From assembly GCF_000242895.2 (NCBI RefSeq), contig NC_021171.1, forward strand, positions 2,700,001 to 2,764,000: 64,000 nucleotides of DNA. Direction: 5' to 3'. The translations under genes were made by a program, and so were the position numbers. This document shows, in pieces, positions 41,974 through 50,365 of this stretch. The stretch's first letter is position 1. Each line of letters opens with the position of its first letter. The stretch is from Bacillus sp. 1NLA3E (GTDB lineage Bacteria > Bacillota > Bacilli > Bacillales > Cytobacillaceae). Below the pieces are notes generated by a model that saw only the letters and a program-made list of their open reading frames with translations, ran no database searches and was not told where the DNA came from.

Positions 41974-42294
41974 TCACCAATATGGGTACCCATAACCATA
42001 TCCATAGCCATACGGATAACCATATCCATATCCACCATAAGCTAGCGGACTAAGCAAAGAACCTGCCACTAATCCACCAAGGAACGGTGCTCCGAAGCCA
42101 AAGCCGAAGGGTCCACCGAAACCAAAGCCAAAAGGTCGACCGAAGCCAAAACCAAATGGTCGGCCAAATCCAAACGGTCTCCCGAAGCCAAACGGTCTTC
42201 CGAAGCCAAATCCGCCAAAATGACCAAATGGGCGCCCAAAAATTCTCTCATCACCTTGTTCTATTGGAGATGCAAATGGTAATTCATTATTCAC
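41974..42294 (-). CDS. Gly/Phe/Tyr-rich repeat protein
   Basis: 106 residues from a GTG start (MNNELPFASPIEQGD) with GGAGGG 6 bp upstream. The middle is a repeat of GFGRPF and GFGFG units (about six), then a short hydrophobic stretch LGGLVAGSLLSPLA and a tail of GYGYGYPYG. A longer reading to 42402 has no ribosome binding site. Function unknown; like the 12544 gene it has the composition of spore-surface or coat proteins, and the hydrophobic stretch could attach it to a membrane or to other coat proteins (inference). Confidence 0.72.
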   Translation of the reverse strand: MNNELPFASPIEQGDERIFGRPFGHFGGFGFGRPFGFGRPFGFGRPFGFGFGRPFGFGFGGPFGFGFGAPFLGGLVAGSLLSPLAYGGYGYGYPYGYGYGYGYPYW

Positions 42295-42487
42295 AAGAAT
42301 CCCTCCTCTTTTATACAACACACTAAAGAATATGCATTTGACTATAAAATTCTTGGGTAAATAGCCTGTTTCAGGGAAATTTTGTGGTATATTTGCCAAC
42401 ACAACCGTTGTGTTCTTTTTATTTAAGTTAAAGGACTTGTTAGTATATAATAAAAGAACTTATGAAAAATATTGGAGTGTGACGGAA

Positions 42488-42754
42488 ATGAGTGTACATA
42501 AAGCGATATCGAAACACGTGAATGGACAAAATCAAATACTTAACGATTTTGTACTATTAGAACAACAACGTGAGGCTTATATTGATGAGGCATGCACATT
42601 ATGTAAACAGGGACAGCCTTTTTCAACAGAAAAAATTAATGAAGTGACAAAGAAAATGAATAAATTATCCAATAAAATCGAAAACTTGCCTGAACGCCTT
42701 TATGTTTCCGTTCCAATGGTGCAGGAATTTGTCAGCAAGCTTAGCCAAAAATAG
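42488..42754 (+). CDS. DUF2533 family protein, YpbS-like
   Basis: 88 residues, MSVHKAISKHVNGQNQILND, matching YpbS of B. subtilis (about 82): LEQQREAYIDEACTLC, KQGQPFSTEKINEVTKKMN, then VSVPMVQEFVSKL. It looks helical and cytosolic. The function is unknown. GGAG lies 10 bp before the ATG; the longer frame from 42410 has no ribosome binding site. A terminator follows directly. Confidence 0.8.
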   Translation: MSVHKAISKHVNGQNQILNDFVLLEQQREAYIDEACTLCKQGQPFSTEKINEVTKKMNKLSNKIENLPERLYVSVPMVQEFVSKLSQK

Positions 42755-42757
42755 GCA

Positions 42758-42797
42758 TTAAAAACCGAGCTGCTATGGGGTTGCTCGGTTATTTTTC
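42758..42797 (+). terminator. Terminator after the YpbS-like gene
   Basis: AAAACCGAGC and GCTCGGTTAT with a 12-base loop, then TTTTTC; its end overlaps the 3' end of the convergent CBO0543-type gene. Confidence 0.85.
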
Positions 42798-43263
42798 ACT
42801 TCGATTCATCCCTACTTTTTGTAAGCAGGTGGAAAGATAATAGGACCACCATGTAAATGAAATACCCCCAAAAGGTATAAAAATGTTTCCAGTGAATGGA
42901 ATGAACAAATAACCCCATTTCTTCCGCTAACTTTTCTAAAATGGACCCAAACAGACTTAATATCAAAATAAACCCCGCTCTCCCCCAAACAGTCAATCTT
43001 TTTGCCATAAATAGAAAAAATAAAATAAAGATCGGTAAACCGAGCAAAGTTAATAAAACATTCACTGTGAAAATTTCAGGCATTGGCCTCGCTGGAAAAG
43101 AATAGAATTGCTTCCCTACAAAATAAAGGTCCAAATACGTACCAATCAAAGTTCCTAATATGATGGTCGGAAAAACCTCTGCAAATTTCTTATTCCAATA
43201 TTGAAAGTGCCTTTTTCGCCATGTTCGCCAGTTCAAGATTTTCAATTGCTTTACAATATTCAT
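42796..43263 (-). CDS. CBO0543-type multi-pass membrane protein
   Basis: 155 residues, MNIVKQLKILNWRTWRKRHF, with four to five hydrophobic segments (FPTIILGTLIGTYLDLYFVG, IFTVNVLLTLLGLPIFILFF, AGFILILSLFGSILEKLAEE, FTWGYFIYMVVLL-like C-terminal part). The pattern EVFPTIILGTLIGTYLDLYFV is what I associate with the CBO0543 family of sporulating Firmicutes; function unknown. The ATG at 43263 lies inside the end of the upstream yppC-like gene (overlap 74 bp), with GGGGAG 7 bp before it, so translation is probably coupled. Confidence 0.75.
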   Translation of the reverse strand: MNIVKQLKILNWRTWRKRHFQYWNKKFAEVFPTIILGTLIGTYLDLYFVGKQFYSFPARPMPEIFTVNVLLTLLGLPIFILFFLFMAKRLTVWGRAGFILILSLFGSILEKLAEEMGLFVHSIHWKHFYTFWGYFIYMVVLLSFHLLTKSRDESK

Positions 43264-44254
43264 TTTCAATCTCCCCGTCAACGTTTTCATCCTGATCTTT
43301 TTTTTTGAAATAATCAATTACCTGCCAATCATGAAACCAATCACCCGCTTCAGCTGCGGGATGGGCTACGTCCTTCCAAGTAAATAGTAGTTCAGGGCTA
43401 AAGAACCTTGCTGCACCCGGTTTAATTCGGCAAGAATATAGCCGTAATTGATACCCCTTACTTGGTACGCCTTCCTTCACATGATGAAAGAGATGTGGCC
43501 AATAGTCTTGTCGGGATCCTGTATGTGGCTGCGAATTCGCCCATTTTTGGCAGTGATGTAGCTGAAACTTATTTTGAAAAAGTAACGAATAGAGGCGTTT
43601 CCCCAATTTTATCCGTTCATTCACACTATCAAAATGTCTAAGCACTTGACCGACTAAACGAACCTTACCTCCCTTCCTATATGGAAAAAGGATATGCGTG
43701 AAGGAGAAAAGGTCTTGAAGCTTAAATTCGAGTGTATCAAATACCTCTTTTTTATAAACAGGGTGCTGGACCACCCTTTTCTCTAAATAACTTTGTTCGT
43801 TAATAATCAAAGCCACCGTTAAAATAAAGCGATCCTGATGAAGGAAAAAATGATTCCAAATTGTTTCCATAAAAGTTGATACTTGAAAATGGGTTAAAAG
43901 GTAAAACAACGATTTTTTTCTCGCCAGACTCTCTTCATAAAGCAAAAATTGCGGATAAGCATCTTGAAAAATTAACCAATTCCCTCTTTCTAAAAAGGCA
44001 AAATACGATTTCTTCTCGTTCTTCGTCAATAACCCAGAAAGCAGATCTCCTCGCAAATCCGTCATGTTCCAGCCGCCATTTCTTGATACCATATGACCCA
44101 AAAATGCCCAATGTATTTCGGGATGGGCTTGATAAAAATCTAGGTATGCCTTCGTTCTTGTCACATTATTTTTATTCAGGAGGCTTGTTTGGATGTTAAT
44201 ACGTTGGATTAGCTTCTGTTCTTCGCTCGAAAGGTTTAGTGCTTGAAATGGCAT
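43190..44254 (-). CDS. DUF2515 family protein, YppC-like
   Basis: 354 residues, starting MPFQALNLSSEEQKLIQRIN. The segments HPEIHWAFLGHMVSRNGGWNM (about 44-64) and ERGNWLIFQDAYPQFLLYE are landmarks of the YppC/DUF2515 family; function unknown. Near the C-terminus the sequence is polar and acidic. AAAGGAGG lies 30 bp before the ATG, too far; the frame is closed at an upstream TAA, so the true start or a small frame error near the A-runs at 44265-44275 remains open. It overlaps the next gene by 74 bp. Confidence 0.82.
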   Translation of the reverse strand: MPFQALNLSSEEQKLIQRINIQTSLLNKNNVTRTKAYLDFYQAHPEIHWAFLGHMVSRNGGWNMTDLRGDLLSGLLTKNEKKSYFAFLERGNWLIFQDAYPQFLLYEESLARKKSLFYLLTHFQVSTFMETIWNHFFLHQDRFILTVALIINEQSYLEKRVVQHPVYKKEVFDTLEFKLQDLFSFTHILFPYRKGGKVRLVGQVLRHFDSVNERIKLGKRLYSLLFQNKFQLHHCQKWANSQPHTGSRQDYWPHLFHHVKEGVPSKGYQLRLYSCRIKPGAARFFSPELLFTWKDVAHPAAEAGDWFHDWQVIDYFKKKDQDENVDGEIENEYCKAIENLELANMAKKALSILE

Positions 44255-44438
44255 ATTATGAGGTTGTTTACTTTTTCTTTTTAATTCCTCCTTTATCTCC
44301 AGAAGGTTGGTGGGAAGCTGTGGGTTATTTTGATTTTTTTTCAGAAAAAAAATCTTACATACCTCCCTTTATGTAATGCGCTACTTTTCCTCAGAATATC
44401 TTTGGTTAAAAGCCAAAAAGCTGGGAGTGATAGGGCAA

Positions 44439-46328
44439 TTGAAGAAATTAAATGTAGAAAAAGAGATTCAAAGGTTAATTGACATTTTCCGAAAAGATCA
44501 ATCGTTCGATGGATCTTGGGCTTACCCATTTGAAACAGGGGTCGCAACAGACTCCTATATGATTATCTTATTAAGAACATTGGAGATAGATGACGAGGAA
44601 TTAATCCAGGAACTTGCTGAAAGACTATTAAGTAAACAAGAGAAAAATGGAGCCTGGAAGCTTTTTCATGATGAAGGAGACGGAAATATCACTTCAACTA
44701 CAGAAGCGTATTATAGCCTCCTATATTCAGGTTATTATCAAGAAACTGATGATAGGATCCAGGCAGCCAAGCGATTTATTTTAGCAAGGGGTGGGTTAGA
44801 CAATATCCATCAGCTAGCAAAGATTATGCTTGCCTTAACCGGGCAATATAAATGGCCCACTTTTTTTCCACTTCCTGTAGAACTCATGCTACTCCCAGTT
44901 ACTTTTCCATTAAATTTCTTTAGCTTTTCTGTATATGGGAGAGCCAATCTCAGTCCAATTATGATTTTGGCTAATAAAAAGTTTAAGATTCGGACAGAAA
45001 AGAGCCCTGATCTTTCTGATCTATTACTCGGGAGAATGGATGATAATTTTGGTTGGAATCGTTCACAGGAGTGGCGGTCGTTACATTCCGCCATTTATCA
45101 GGGGGTGAAAAGCTTGATTGGATTACCCGAGCGTCTTCATAAACAAGCCATTCTAAGTGCAAAACAATATATGCTCGACCGAATTGAGCCTGATGGGACT
45201 TTTTATAGTTATTTTAGTTCAACCTTTCTGATGATTTTTGCCTTACTAGCTCTCGGCCATAGAAAAGATGATCCAATCATTGTGAAAGCCGTAGATGGAT
45301 TAAAAGCAATGAAAACGAAAATAAACGGACATACTCACATACAATATACGACCGCTAACGTTTGGAATACGTCTTTAATTAGCTACGCTTTACAGGAAAC
45401 CGGTCTATCTCCTTCCGATTCGATGGTGGAAAAAGCAAACGATTATTTGCTGTCCCGTCAACAAAATAAATATGGTGATTGGAGGATTCATGCTCCAAAT
45501 GGTTTGCCAGGTGGATGGGGTTTTTCTGATGTGAATACGATCAACCCTGATGTAGATGATACGACCGCCACATTAAGAGCGATAGCCAGAAAAGTTAAAG
45601 TGGATGCCCGCTATAGAATAGCTTGGGGTAAGGGAATTCAATGGCTGGTACCGATGCAAAACGATGATGGTGGATGGTCAGCATTTGAACGGAATATTAA
45701 TCAAAATTGGCTTAAATGGTTGCCAATCAAAAAAGTAGAATTTTTCTTATCAGACCCTTCAACTGCAGATTTAACAGGGAGAACACTGGAGTTCTTTGGT
45801 TCCTATACGAAGCTAACCAAAAATAGTCCAATGATTAATAAGGGATTAGAATCGTTATTGCAACAACAGGAGGAAAATGGTTCGTGGTATGGGCGCTGGG
45901 GCATTTGTTACCTTTATGGTACGTGGGCAGCTGTTACCGGCCTGAAGGCAATTGGAGTCTCATCAAAACATCATTCGATAAAAAAGGCAATGAAATGGCT
46001 TGAAAGTGTCCAAAATTCTGATGGAGGCTGGGGCGAATCTTGTAAAAGTGATAATAATGGGAATTTTGTTCCTCTTGGCACAAGTACTCTCACTGATACT
46101 GCCTGGGCATTGGATGCCTTGATTGCCGCCTCATCTCAACCTACCACAAACATCCAAGCAGGTATCCAATATCTACTTCAAAATATTGAAAAGGATGATT
46201 GGACGACTTCCTATCCCGCAGGGCAAGGAATGGCAGGTGGTTTTTATATTCACTATCACAGCTACCGCTATATTTTTCCTCTGATTACGCTAGCTCACTA
46301 TCAAAAAAGGTTCAAAATAGAACAATAA
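44439..46328 (+). CDS. sqhC: Sporulenol synthase (tetraprenyl-beta-curcumene cyclase, SHC-like)
   Basis: About 629 residues, compared with 632 for B. subtilis SqhC, which it matches along its length. The catalytic acid motif is DVDD in INPDVDDTTATLRA; several QW repeats are visible (QEKNGAW, QNDDGGW, QEENGSWYGRWG, QNSDGGWGESC). It cyclises C35 tetraprenyl-beta-curcumene to sporulenol, a spore-membrane terpenoid; squalene cyclisation is a side option. The frame is open from an ATG at 44376, but that lacks a ribosome binding site and gives 650 residues; the TTG at 44439 with GGGAG upstream fits the family length. Its stop codon touches the IS3-family element. Confidence 0.9.
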   Translation: MKKLNVEKEIQRLIDIFRKDQSFDGSWAYPFETGVATDSYMIILLRTLEIDDEELIQELAERLLSKQEKNGAWKLFHDEGDGNITSTTEAYYSLLYSGYYQETDDRIQAAKRFILARGGLDNIHQLAKIMLALTGQYKWPTFFPLPVELMLLPVTFPLNFFSFSVYGRANLSPIMILANKKFKIRTEKSPDLSDLLLGRMDDNFGWNRSQEWRSLHSAIYQGVKSLIGLPERLHKQAILSAKQYMLDRIEPDGTFYSYFSSTFLMIFALLALGHRKDDPIIVKAVDGLKAMKTKINGHTHIQYTTANVWNTSLISYALQETGLSPSDSMVEKANDYLLSRQQNKYGDWRIHAPNGLPGGWGFSDVNTINPDVDDTTATLRAIARKVKVDARYRIAWGKGIQWLVPMQNDDGGWSAFERNINQNWLKWLPIKKVEFFLSDPSTADLTGRTLEFFGSYTKLTKNSPMINKGLESLLQQQEENGSWYGRWGICYLYGTWAAVTGLKAIGVSSKHHSIKKAMKWLESVQNSDGGWGESCKSDNNGNFVPLGTSTLTDTAWALDALIAASSQPTTNIQAGIQYLLQNIEKDDWTTSYPAGQGMAGGFYIHYHSYRYIFPLITLAHYQKRFKIEQ

Positions 46329-46466
46329 TGGACCTCCGTCAAGAAAACGGACATAAATATTAGCTTTTTTCTTTTTGGAACCTCTACCGCGCTACCGCTT
46401 GGTGGCCTCTCCACCTTGTGACAATCTTTCAGATTTGTCACAAAGCAGAGAGGGGAATTATTAGAA

Positions 46467-47297
46467 TCAAGCAGCTTCGTTTTTTAAATAATAGGCTTTT
46501 TCAAATTCATTTGGCGTGGAATAATCCAAAGTGGAGTGGATTCGCCATGAATTATAAAAACTCAGGATGTAATCGAATATACTGCTCTTTGCTTCCTTAC
46601 GCGTTTTGTAGTCCTTGTGAAATATGAGCTCTTTTTTAATTACGCTGTGGAATGACTCAATGCAAGCATTGTCATAACAGTTGCCTTTTCCACTCATGCT
46701 TATTGGTATTTCAGCGTCTTTTAATATCTTTGTATACTCTTTAGATGCATACTGGCTACCCCGATCCGAATGGTGGATCAGACCTTTTTTAGGAGGCTGG
46801 TGCCTCACAGCTCGTTCCAGCGCTTGTATTACCAGTTCCTTGGTCATACGACTGCTCATAGAAAACCCGATGATTTTTCGTGAATAAAGATCCATAACGC
46901 TGGCCAAATATAACCATCCTTGGCGTGTCCAAATGTAGGTGATATCAGATACCCACGCCACTCCTGGTCCAGATGTCTTAAAGTTTTGTTCAAGAAGGTT
47001 TGGATAAATATGCTTATCATGGTCTGAATTGGTCGTAGCTTTGAACTTCTGAGCTGTTATGGATTTCATTCCTTCCTCTGTCATGATCCTCTGAACGTGG
47101 CGTTCTGATACAGAAAATCCTGTCTTACGTAGTTCTCGTGTAATTTTAATGCTTCCGTATCGCTTCTTAGATTTATAGTATATATTTTTGATTTCCTCAG
47201 TAAGTCTTTTACGGGCCATCCTCTGCTCGCTTTCGTCTCGTTTGAGCCAATCATAATACCCACTTTTAGAAACACCAAAAACACTGCACATCTTCAC
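46467..47297 (-). CDS. IS3-family transposase OrfB (DDE integrase)
   Basis: 276 residues from the first ATG. HTH_21-type N-terminus (SVFGVSKSGYYDWLKRDES) and an rve integrase core with the DDE triad: Asp in WVSDITYIW, Asp in LIHHSDRGSQYAS, Glu in NACIESFHSVIKKEL. The open frame continues upstream to overlap orfA in the -1 frame (KGYAHFHEKPDVIYEF just after the slippery site), so the functional product is probably the OrfAB fusion made by frameshifting. Confidence 0.93.
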   Translation of the reverse strand: MKMCSVFGVSKSGYYDWLKRDESEQRMARKRLTEEIKNIYYKSKKRYGSIKITRELRKTGFSVSERHVQRIMTEEGMKSITAQKFKATTNSDHDKHIYPNLLEQNFKTSGPGVAWVSDITYIWTRQGWLYLASVMDLYSRKIIGFSMSSRMTKELVIQALERAVRHQPPKKGLIHHSDRGSQYASKEYTKILKDAEIPISMSGKGNCYDNACIESFHSVIKKELIFHKDYKTRKEAKSSIFDYILSFYNSWRIHSTLDYSTPNEFEKAYYLKNEAA

Positions 47298-47338
47298 TAC
47301 ACGAAACTCGTGCTGGTGATTCTTAATAAACTCATAAA

Positions 47339-47635
47339 TTACATCGGGCTTTTCGTGAAAATGTGCATAGCCTTTTTTAAGATTGCGTTTTCCTCCTGAA
47401 GATCCTTAATTTGCTTTTCAAGATCTTTAACTGCCTTCACATCAGGCGATAAGTTTCCACTACCTACAAAACCTTCATTCTTTTTACTCTTATAAACTTG
47501 TATCCAGTTTCTAATTGTTCCAATAGGAATATCTAGATCCCTTGCCAGCTGAGTAGCCTTTTTGCCCTCATCCACTACTAGTTGAGCTATTTGCATTTTA
47601 TATTCGTTATCAAAATGTTTCCCCACTAAAGACAC
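47339..47635 (-). CDS. IS3-family OrfA (DNA-binding)
   Basis: 98 residues. N-terminal helix-turn-helix (FDNEYKMQIAQLVVDEGKKA, TQLARDLDIPIGTIRNWI) and a C-terminal leucine-zipper-like coiled coil (KAVKDLEKQIKDLQEENAIL), the standard OrfA layout that binds the IS ends and dimerises. AGAGGA precedes the ATG. The A6G slippery site lies in its last 25 codons. Confidence 0.92.
   Translation of the reverse strand: MSLVGKHFDNEYKMQIAQLVVDEGKKATQLARDLDIPIGTIRNWIQVYKSKKNEGFVGSGNLSPDVKAVKDLEKQIKDLQEENAILKKAMHIFTKSPM
47372..47378 (-). other. Programmed -1 frameshift site of the IS3 element
   Basis: The minus strand reads TTAAAAAAGG; AAAAAAG is the classical IS3-family slippery heptamer. Shifting -1 here joins the OrfA coiled coil to the OrfB frame without a stop. 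Confidence 0.8.
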
Positions 47636-47722
47636 GTCCTCTTTTATATATAATTGTCATTATAACAAATGACCAATTCTACGTGTCCGTCTTCTAGTCT
47701 ACATCCAATAATTTTACAAAAA

Positions 47723-47763
47723 AGAACCAATATCCATTAAAACATGGATATTGGCCTTTTTCG
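47723..47763 (-). terminator. Terminator of the 47770 gene
   Basis: CCAATATCCAT and ATGGATATTGG around TAAAAC; T-rich tracts on both sides (TTCTTTTTTG on minus). Confidence 0.88.
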
Positions 47764-47769
47764 GAGAAT

Positions 47770-48666
47770 TTATCCAACAATCGGAGCGCTCACATCATTA
47801 TATCCATTCTCATTAATATTTTTCAAAATCAGGACTATACTTACAATTGTGATCAAATTAAACAAGGGGAAAATTGACATTTCTACAACGCTCATATGAA
47901 TACCCGCAATTGCCTGACCAATGATCATTGCTGTTAAGGCACTTAAAAGCGTGATCATTTTTACTATAAGAATAGTAGACAAGAGATAGCCAAATGGATT
48001 TCTTTTTATCAACAACACACTTGCAATAACTGAGGTGGGTAATAATATTCCCAGGTCAAGTGCCTGAACCACTAAAGTGGTGTAATGTTGTAATCCTAAA
48101 TTCGGTTTTCCTTGAAATATTGGAGGCACAATCCTGGCCAGCCACATTAATCCCACAACAGCTCCTAAAAACAACAAAACACCCGCAATAAATTTAACCG
48201 GAAGCTTTTGAGTAAAAGCAGCACTTAATGCTTTAAGATTAAATGACATCATCGTTAAAATAAACGCAAAAAAACTAAGTGACATCAGGGCTACAAACAA
48301 TAAAAAGAAAGAATTATACATGGCATAAAAAGTGTAATCAACATAGGTATACAAGAAATACCCCAAAGTTCCCGCAAGTAACAGCCTTCCTTTTAATGAA
48401 TCTTTCCTAAATAAATACAGCGATACGAGTAGTAATGGTACTCCAAGCACTAAGGTAATAACATCCTGGGCCCTTGCTTGTACAGCCATATCGACACTAT
48501 CATTCTTGTATAATCCTTTACCATAAATCGATACAGTGAGTCCTTGTAGTGAAGTAAATTCATGTTCACCTGGGCCCTGACTAGAAAAAGCTCCGTACGA
48601 AGACGCAATAATTGATAATGCAACAATACAAAGCACCAGGATACTAATGGTTTTTTTTGATTTCAT
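47770..48666 (-). CDS. Multi-pass membrane protein of unknown function
   Basis: 298 residues with about eight hydrophobic helices (first TISILVLCIVALSIIASSYG, then VITLVLGVPLLLVSLYLF, LLLAGTLGYFLYTYVDYTFY, NSFFLLFVALMSLSFFAFIL and further ones up to LITIVSIVLILKNI). An outside loop follows the first helix (SSQGPGEHEFTSLQG). I do not recognise the family. AAAGGTGG lies 9 bp before the ATG. It is the second gene after the flavodoxin-like gene, 44 bp apart, so the two are likely co-transcribed. Confidence 0.75.
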   Translation of the reverse strand: MKSKKTISILVLCIVALSIIASSYGAFSSQGPGEHEFTSLQGLTVSIYGKGLYKNDSVDMAVQARAQDVITLVLGVPLLLVSLYLFRKDSLKGRLLLAGTLGYFLYTYVDYTFYAMYNSFFLLFVALMSLSFFAFILTMMSFNLKALSAAFTQKLPVKFIAGVLLFLGAVVGLMWLARIVPPIFQGKPNLGLQHYTTLVVQALDLGILLPTSVIASVLLIKRNPFGYLLSTILIVKMITLLSALTAMIIGQAIAGIHMSVVEMSIFPLFNLITIVSIVLILKNINENGYNDVSAPIVG

Positions 48667-48710
48667 ATTCGCTTACCACCTTTTAGTATTAGACTCCCAT
48701 AACACAATCT

Positions 48711-49193
48711 TTAAGAAGCATGATTAAACCTGTCGGCAAACTCCTTAATAGCAGTAATATCTAAATTAGATTGGTCAGAGGATACACCAGCAACCTTTTT
48801 AATAATTTGCTTTTCAAAGAAGTTCATATTTGAAAAAATGAACTCCCCTCCAAATATGCCATCTGAAACTGCTTGAGTGCGTAAATCCTGTGGGAAGGCA
48901 GTTTCAAACTGGGTTTTTGCTTCAGCACCCTCGCGGAAACAACAAAGAAAGAACCCGGTTTTTTTGGTTAATAAAGTATCGTGATTCATGGTAATAAATT
49001 TTTTCAACTTTCGCTGTATCATTCCCGCATGGATTGAACCGCCAATGATCACCGCATCGTAAGGTGTTAAATCTGGGTTTTTATGCTTGCTTAAATCAAC
49101 CAATTCGACCTTACCAACGAGGCTCTCACCTAATAACTGCGCAGCTTTTGCTGTAGTTCCATGCGACGAGCAATAGACTATAAGATTAGTCAC
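48711..49193 (-). CDS. Flavodoxin-domain protein, HemG-like
   Basis: 160 residues from a GTG start. The FMN-binding loop is YCSSHGTTAKAAQLL (T/S-x-T-G-x-T variant) and the central part YDAVIIGGSIHAGMIQRKLKK closely follows the menaquinone-dependent protoporphyrinogen IX dehydrogenase HemG and related small flavodoxins. FFLCCFREGAEAKTQFE is the next family block. It probably transfers electrons with FMN in the cytosol; actual HemG activity is uncertain because Bacillus use HemY. AAGAAGGG lies 6 bp before the GTG. Confidence 0.8.
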   Translation of the reverse strand: MTNLIVYCSSHGTTAKAAQLLGESLVGKVELVDLSKHKNPDLTPYDAVIIGGSIHAGMIQRKLKKFITMNHDTLLTKKTGFFLCCFREGAEAKTQFETAFPQDLRTQAVSDGIFGGEFIFSNMNFFEKQIIKKVAGVSSDQSNLDITAIKEFADRFNHAS

Positions 49194-49361
49194 ATTAAAC
49201 CCTTCTTTCTATTTTTCTCATGAACAGACAAAATCCAAACCATGTTCATTAATGCACATTTCCTATATCTTAATAATAGATTATTTTGGTAAATTTCCCA
49301 TCATAAATAACGAAAGTTTATTGAATTATGAAACAAAGATTGGGTCTTAATTATTCTCCAA

Positions 49362-49395
49362 ATTGAAAACGGCGAACACTAAGTGTTCACCGTCG
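49362..49395 (-). terminator. Terminator of the uroporphyrinogen-III synthase-like gene
   Basis: On the minus strand GACGGTGAACACT pairs with AGTGTTCGCCGTT, followed by TTCAATTTGG. Confidence 0.7.
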
Positions 49396-49405
49396 ATTAC
49401 CTGAA

Positions 49406-50227
49406 TTATTTGACTTTAGCCTCTTCCTCATAATAGTGAGACAATGCAATAACCATTGCACCCATCCGTTCTATCTCAGGAGCAACTAACCTCTCGATTC
49501 CTTCCTCTCTAATCGCCTCTGCGGTAATTTTCCCAACCGCAACAGCAACCGTGTTGGTATTAAAGGCGTTTACAATTTCATTTATGTATCCATTATCTCT
49601 TGCATAATCAAACAGTGATTTCACTTGAATAGCCGTTGTAAAACAAACAGCATCTACCTCGTTATGTAGGAGCTCTTGGCATAATTGTTCGACTGTTTCC
49701 ACTTGAGGGGGAGTATGTTGATAGGGTAATATTTGTTGCACTACCGCACCCTTCTTTTCTAGAAAACGGATTAAAGCTGGAGCCGCTTCTCCATGAAGCT
49801 GTACCATGACTCTTTTTCCTGTAAAATCAATCTTCTCTAGAGCTCGAACAAGCCCTCTATTGGTACCATCGTCATCAACAGCAACAGGCGTAATTCCTAA
49901 TCGCTTGATAACGGCTAATGTTTTATAGCCCCGCGAAGCAATTTTTGCTTCATTAATAATTTTCAAAAATCTATCTTGAATACCCATTTTAGCAGCAAGG
50001 TCGATCAGGGTATCGGTTCCAATACCTGTTGTTAAAATAACCCAATCTGCTCCATCGTGAACAAACTTTCGCAGATCTGGTTCTACCTCTTTTTCTGCCA
50101 AAAATACGGTTCCCTGTAAAGGTCGAACGACAGCAGATCCCCCTTGTTTCTCAATTAATGCTGTAATTTCATCCGTTTTCCTTGTGCCAGCAATGACAAT
50201 TCTTTTCCCAGTTAAACCTTTTCCCAT
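49406..50227 (-). CDS. Uroporphyrinogen-III synthase-like protein (HemD family)
   Basis: 273 residues of the two-domain HemD fold: GKRIVIAGTRKTDEITALIE at the start, then VILTTGIGTDTLIDLA, KIASRGYKTLAVIKRLGITP, the second domain VMVQLHGEAAPALIRFLEKK and VDAVCFTTAIQVKSLFDYA. The family inverts ring D of hydroxymethylbilane to make uroporphyrinogen III. It is not within a hem operon, so it may be a paralogue serving another tetrapyrrole (siroheme, cobalamin) or another role. The ATG at 50227 is preferred over one three codons upstream for spacing from GGGG. Confidence 0.83.
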   Translation of the reverse strand: MGKGLTGKRIVIAGTRKTDEITALIEKQGGSAVVRPLQGTVFLAEKEVEPDLRKFVHDGADWVILTTGIGTDTLIDLAAKMGIQDRFLKIINEAKIASRGYKTLAVIKRLGITPVAVDDDGTNRGLVRALEKIDFTGKRVMVQLHGEAAPALIRFLEKKGAVVQQILPYQHTPPQVETVEQLCQELLHNEVDAVCFTTAIQVKSLFDYARDNGYINEIVNAFNTNTVAVAVGKITAEAIREEGIERLVAPEIERMGAMVIALSHYYEEEAKVK

Positions 50228-50365
50228 AATACACATTCCCCATTTCTATATGATTTCTTTCATTCAGATTACCAAACATTGTGAATAAAAACTAATCTTT
50301 AGCGATAGGAGATCTCACCAAAAATAGCTTATTATCAAAATAAGCTGTCCATTTAAGGTACTCGG

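Larger units (their letters stand above)
46329..47707 (-). mobile_element. IS3-family insertion sequence
   Basis: About 1.38 kb with orfA and orfB on the minus strand. The ends as I read them start TGGACCTCCGTCAAGAAAAC on the left and TGGATGTAGACTAGAAGACG on the right (reverse strand), and share AGAA-ACGGACA at the same distance from the tip. I could not find a clean target duplication, so the ends may be off by a few bases. A hairpin TTGTGACAA/TTGTCACAA (46416-46443) lies after orfB. Nothing indicates decay. Confidence 0.85.
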
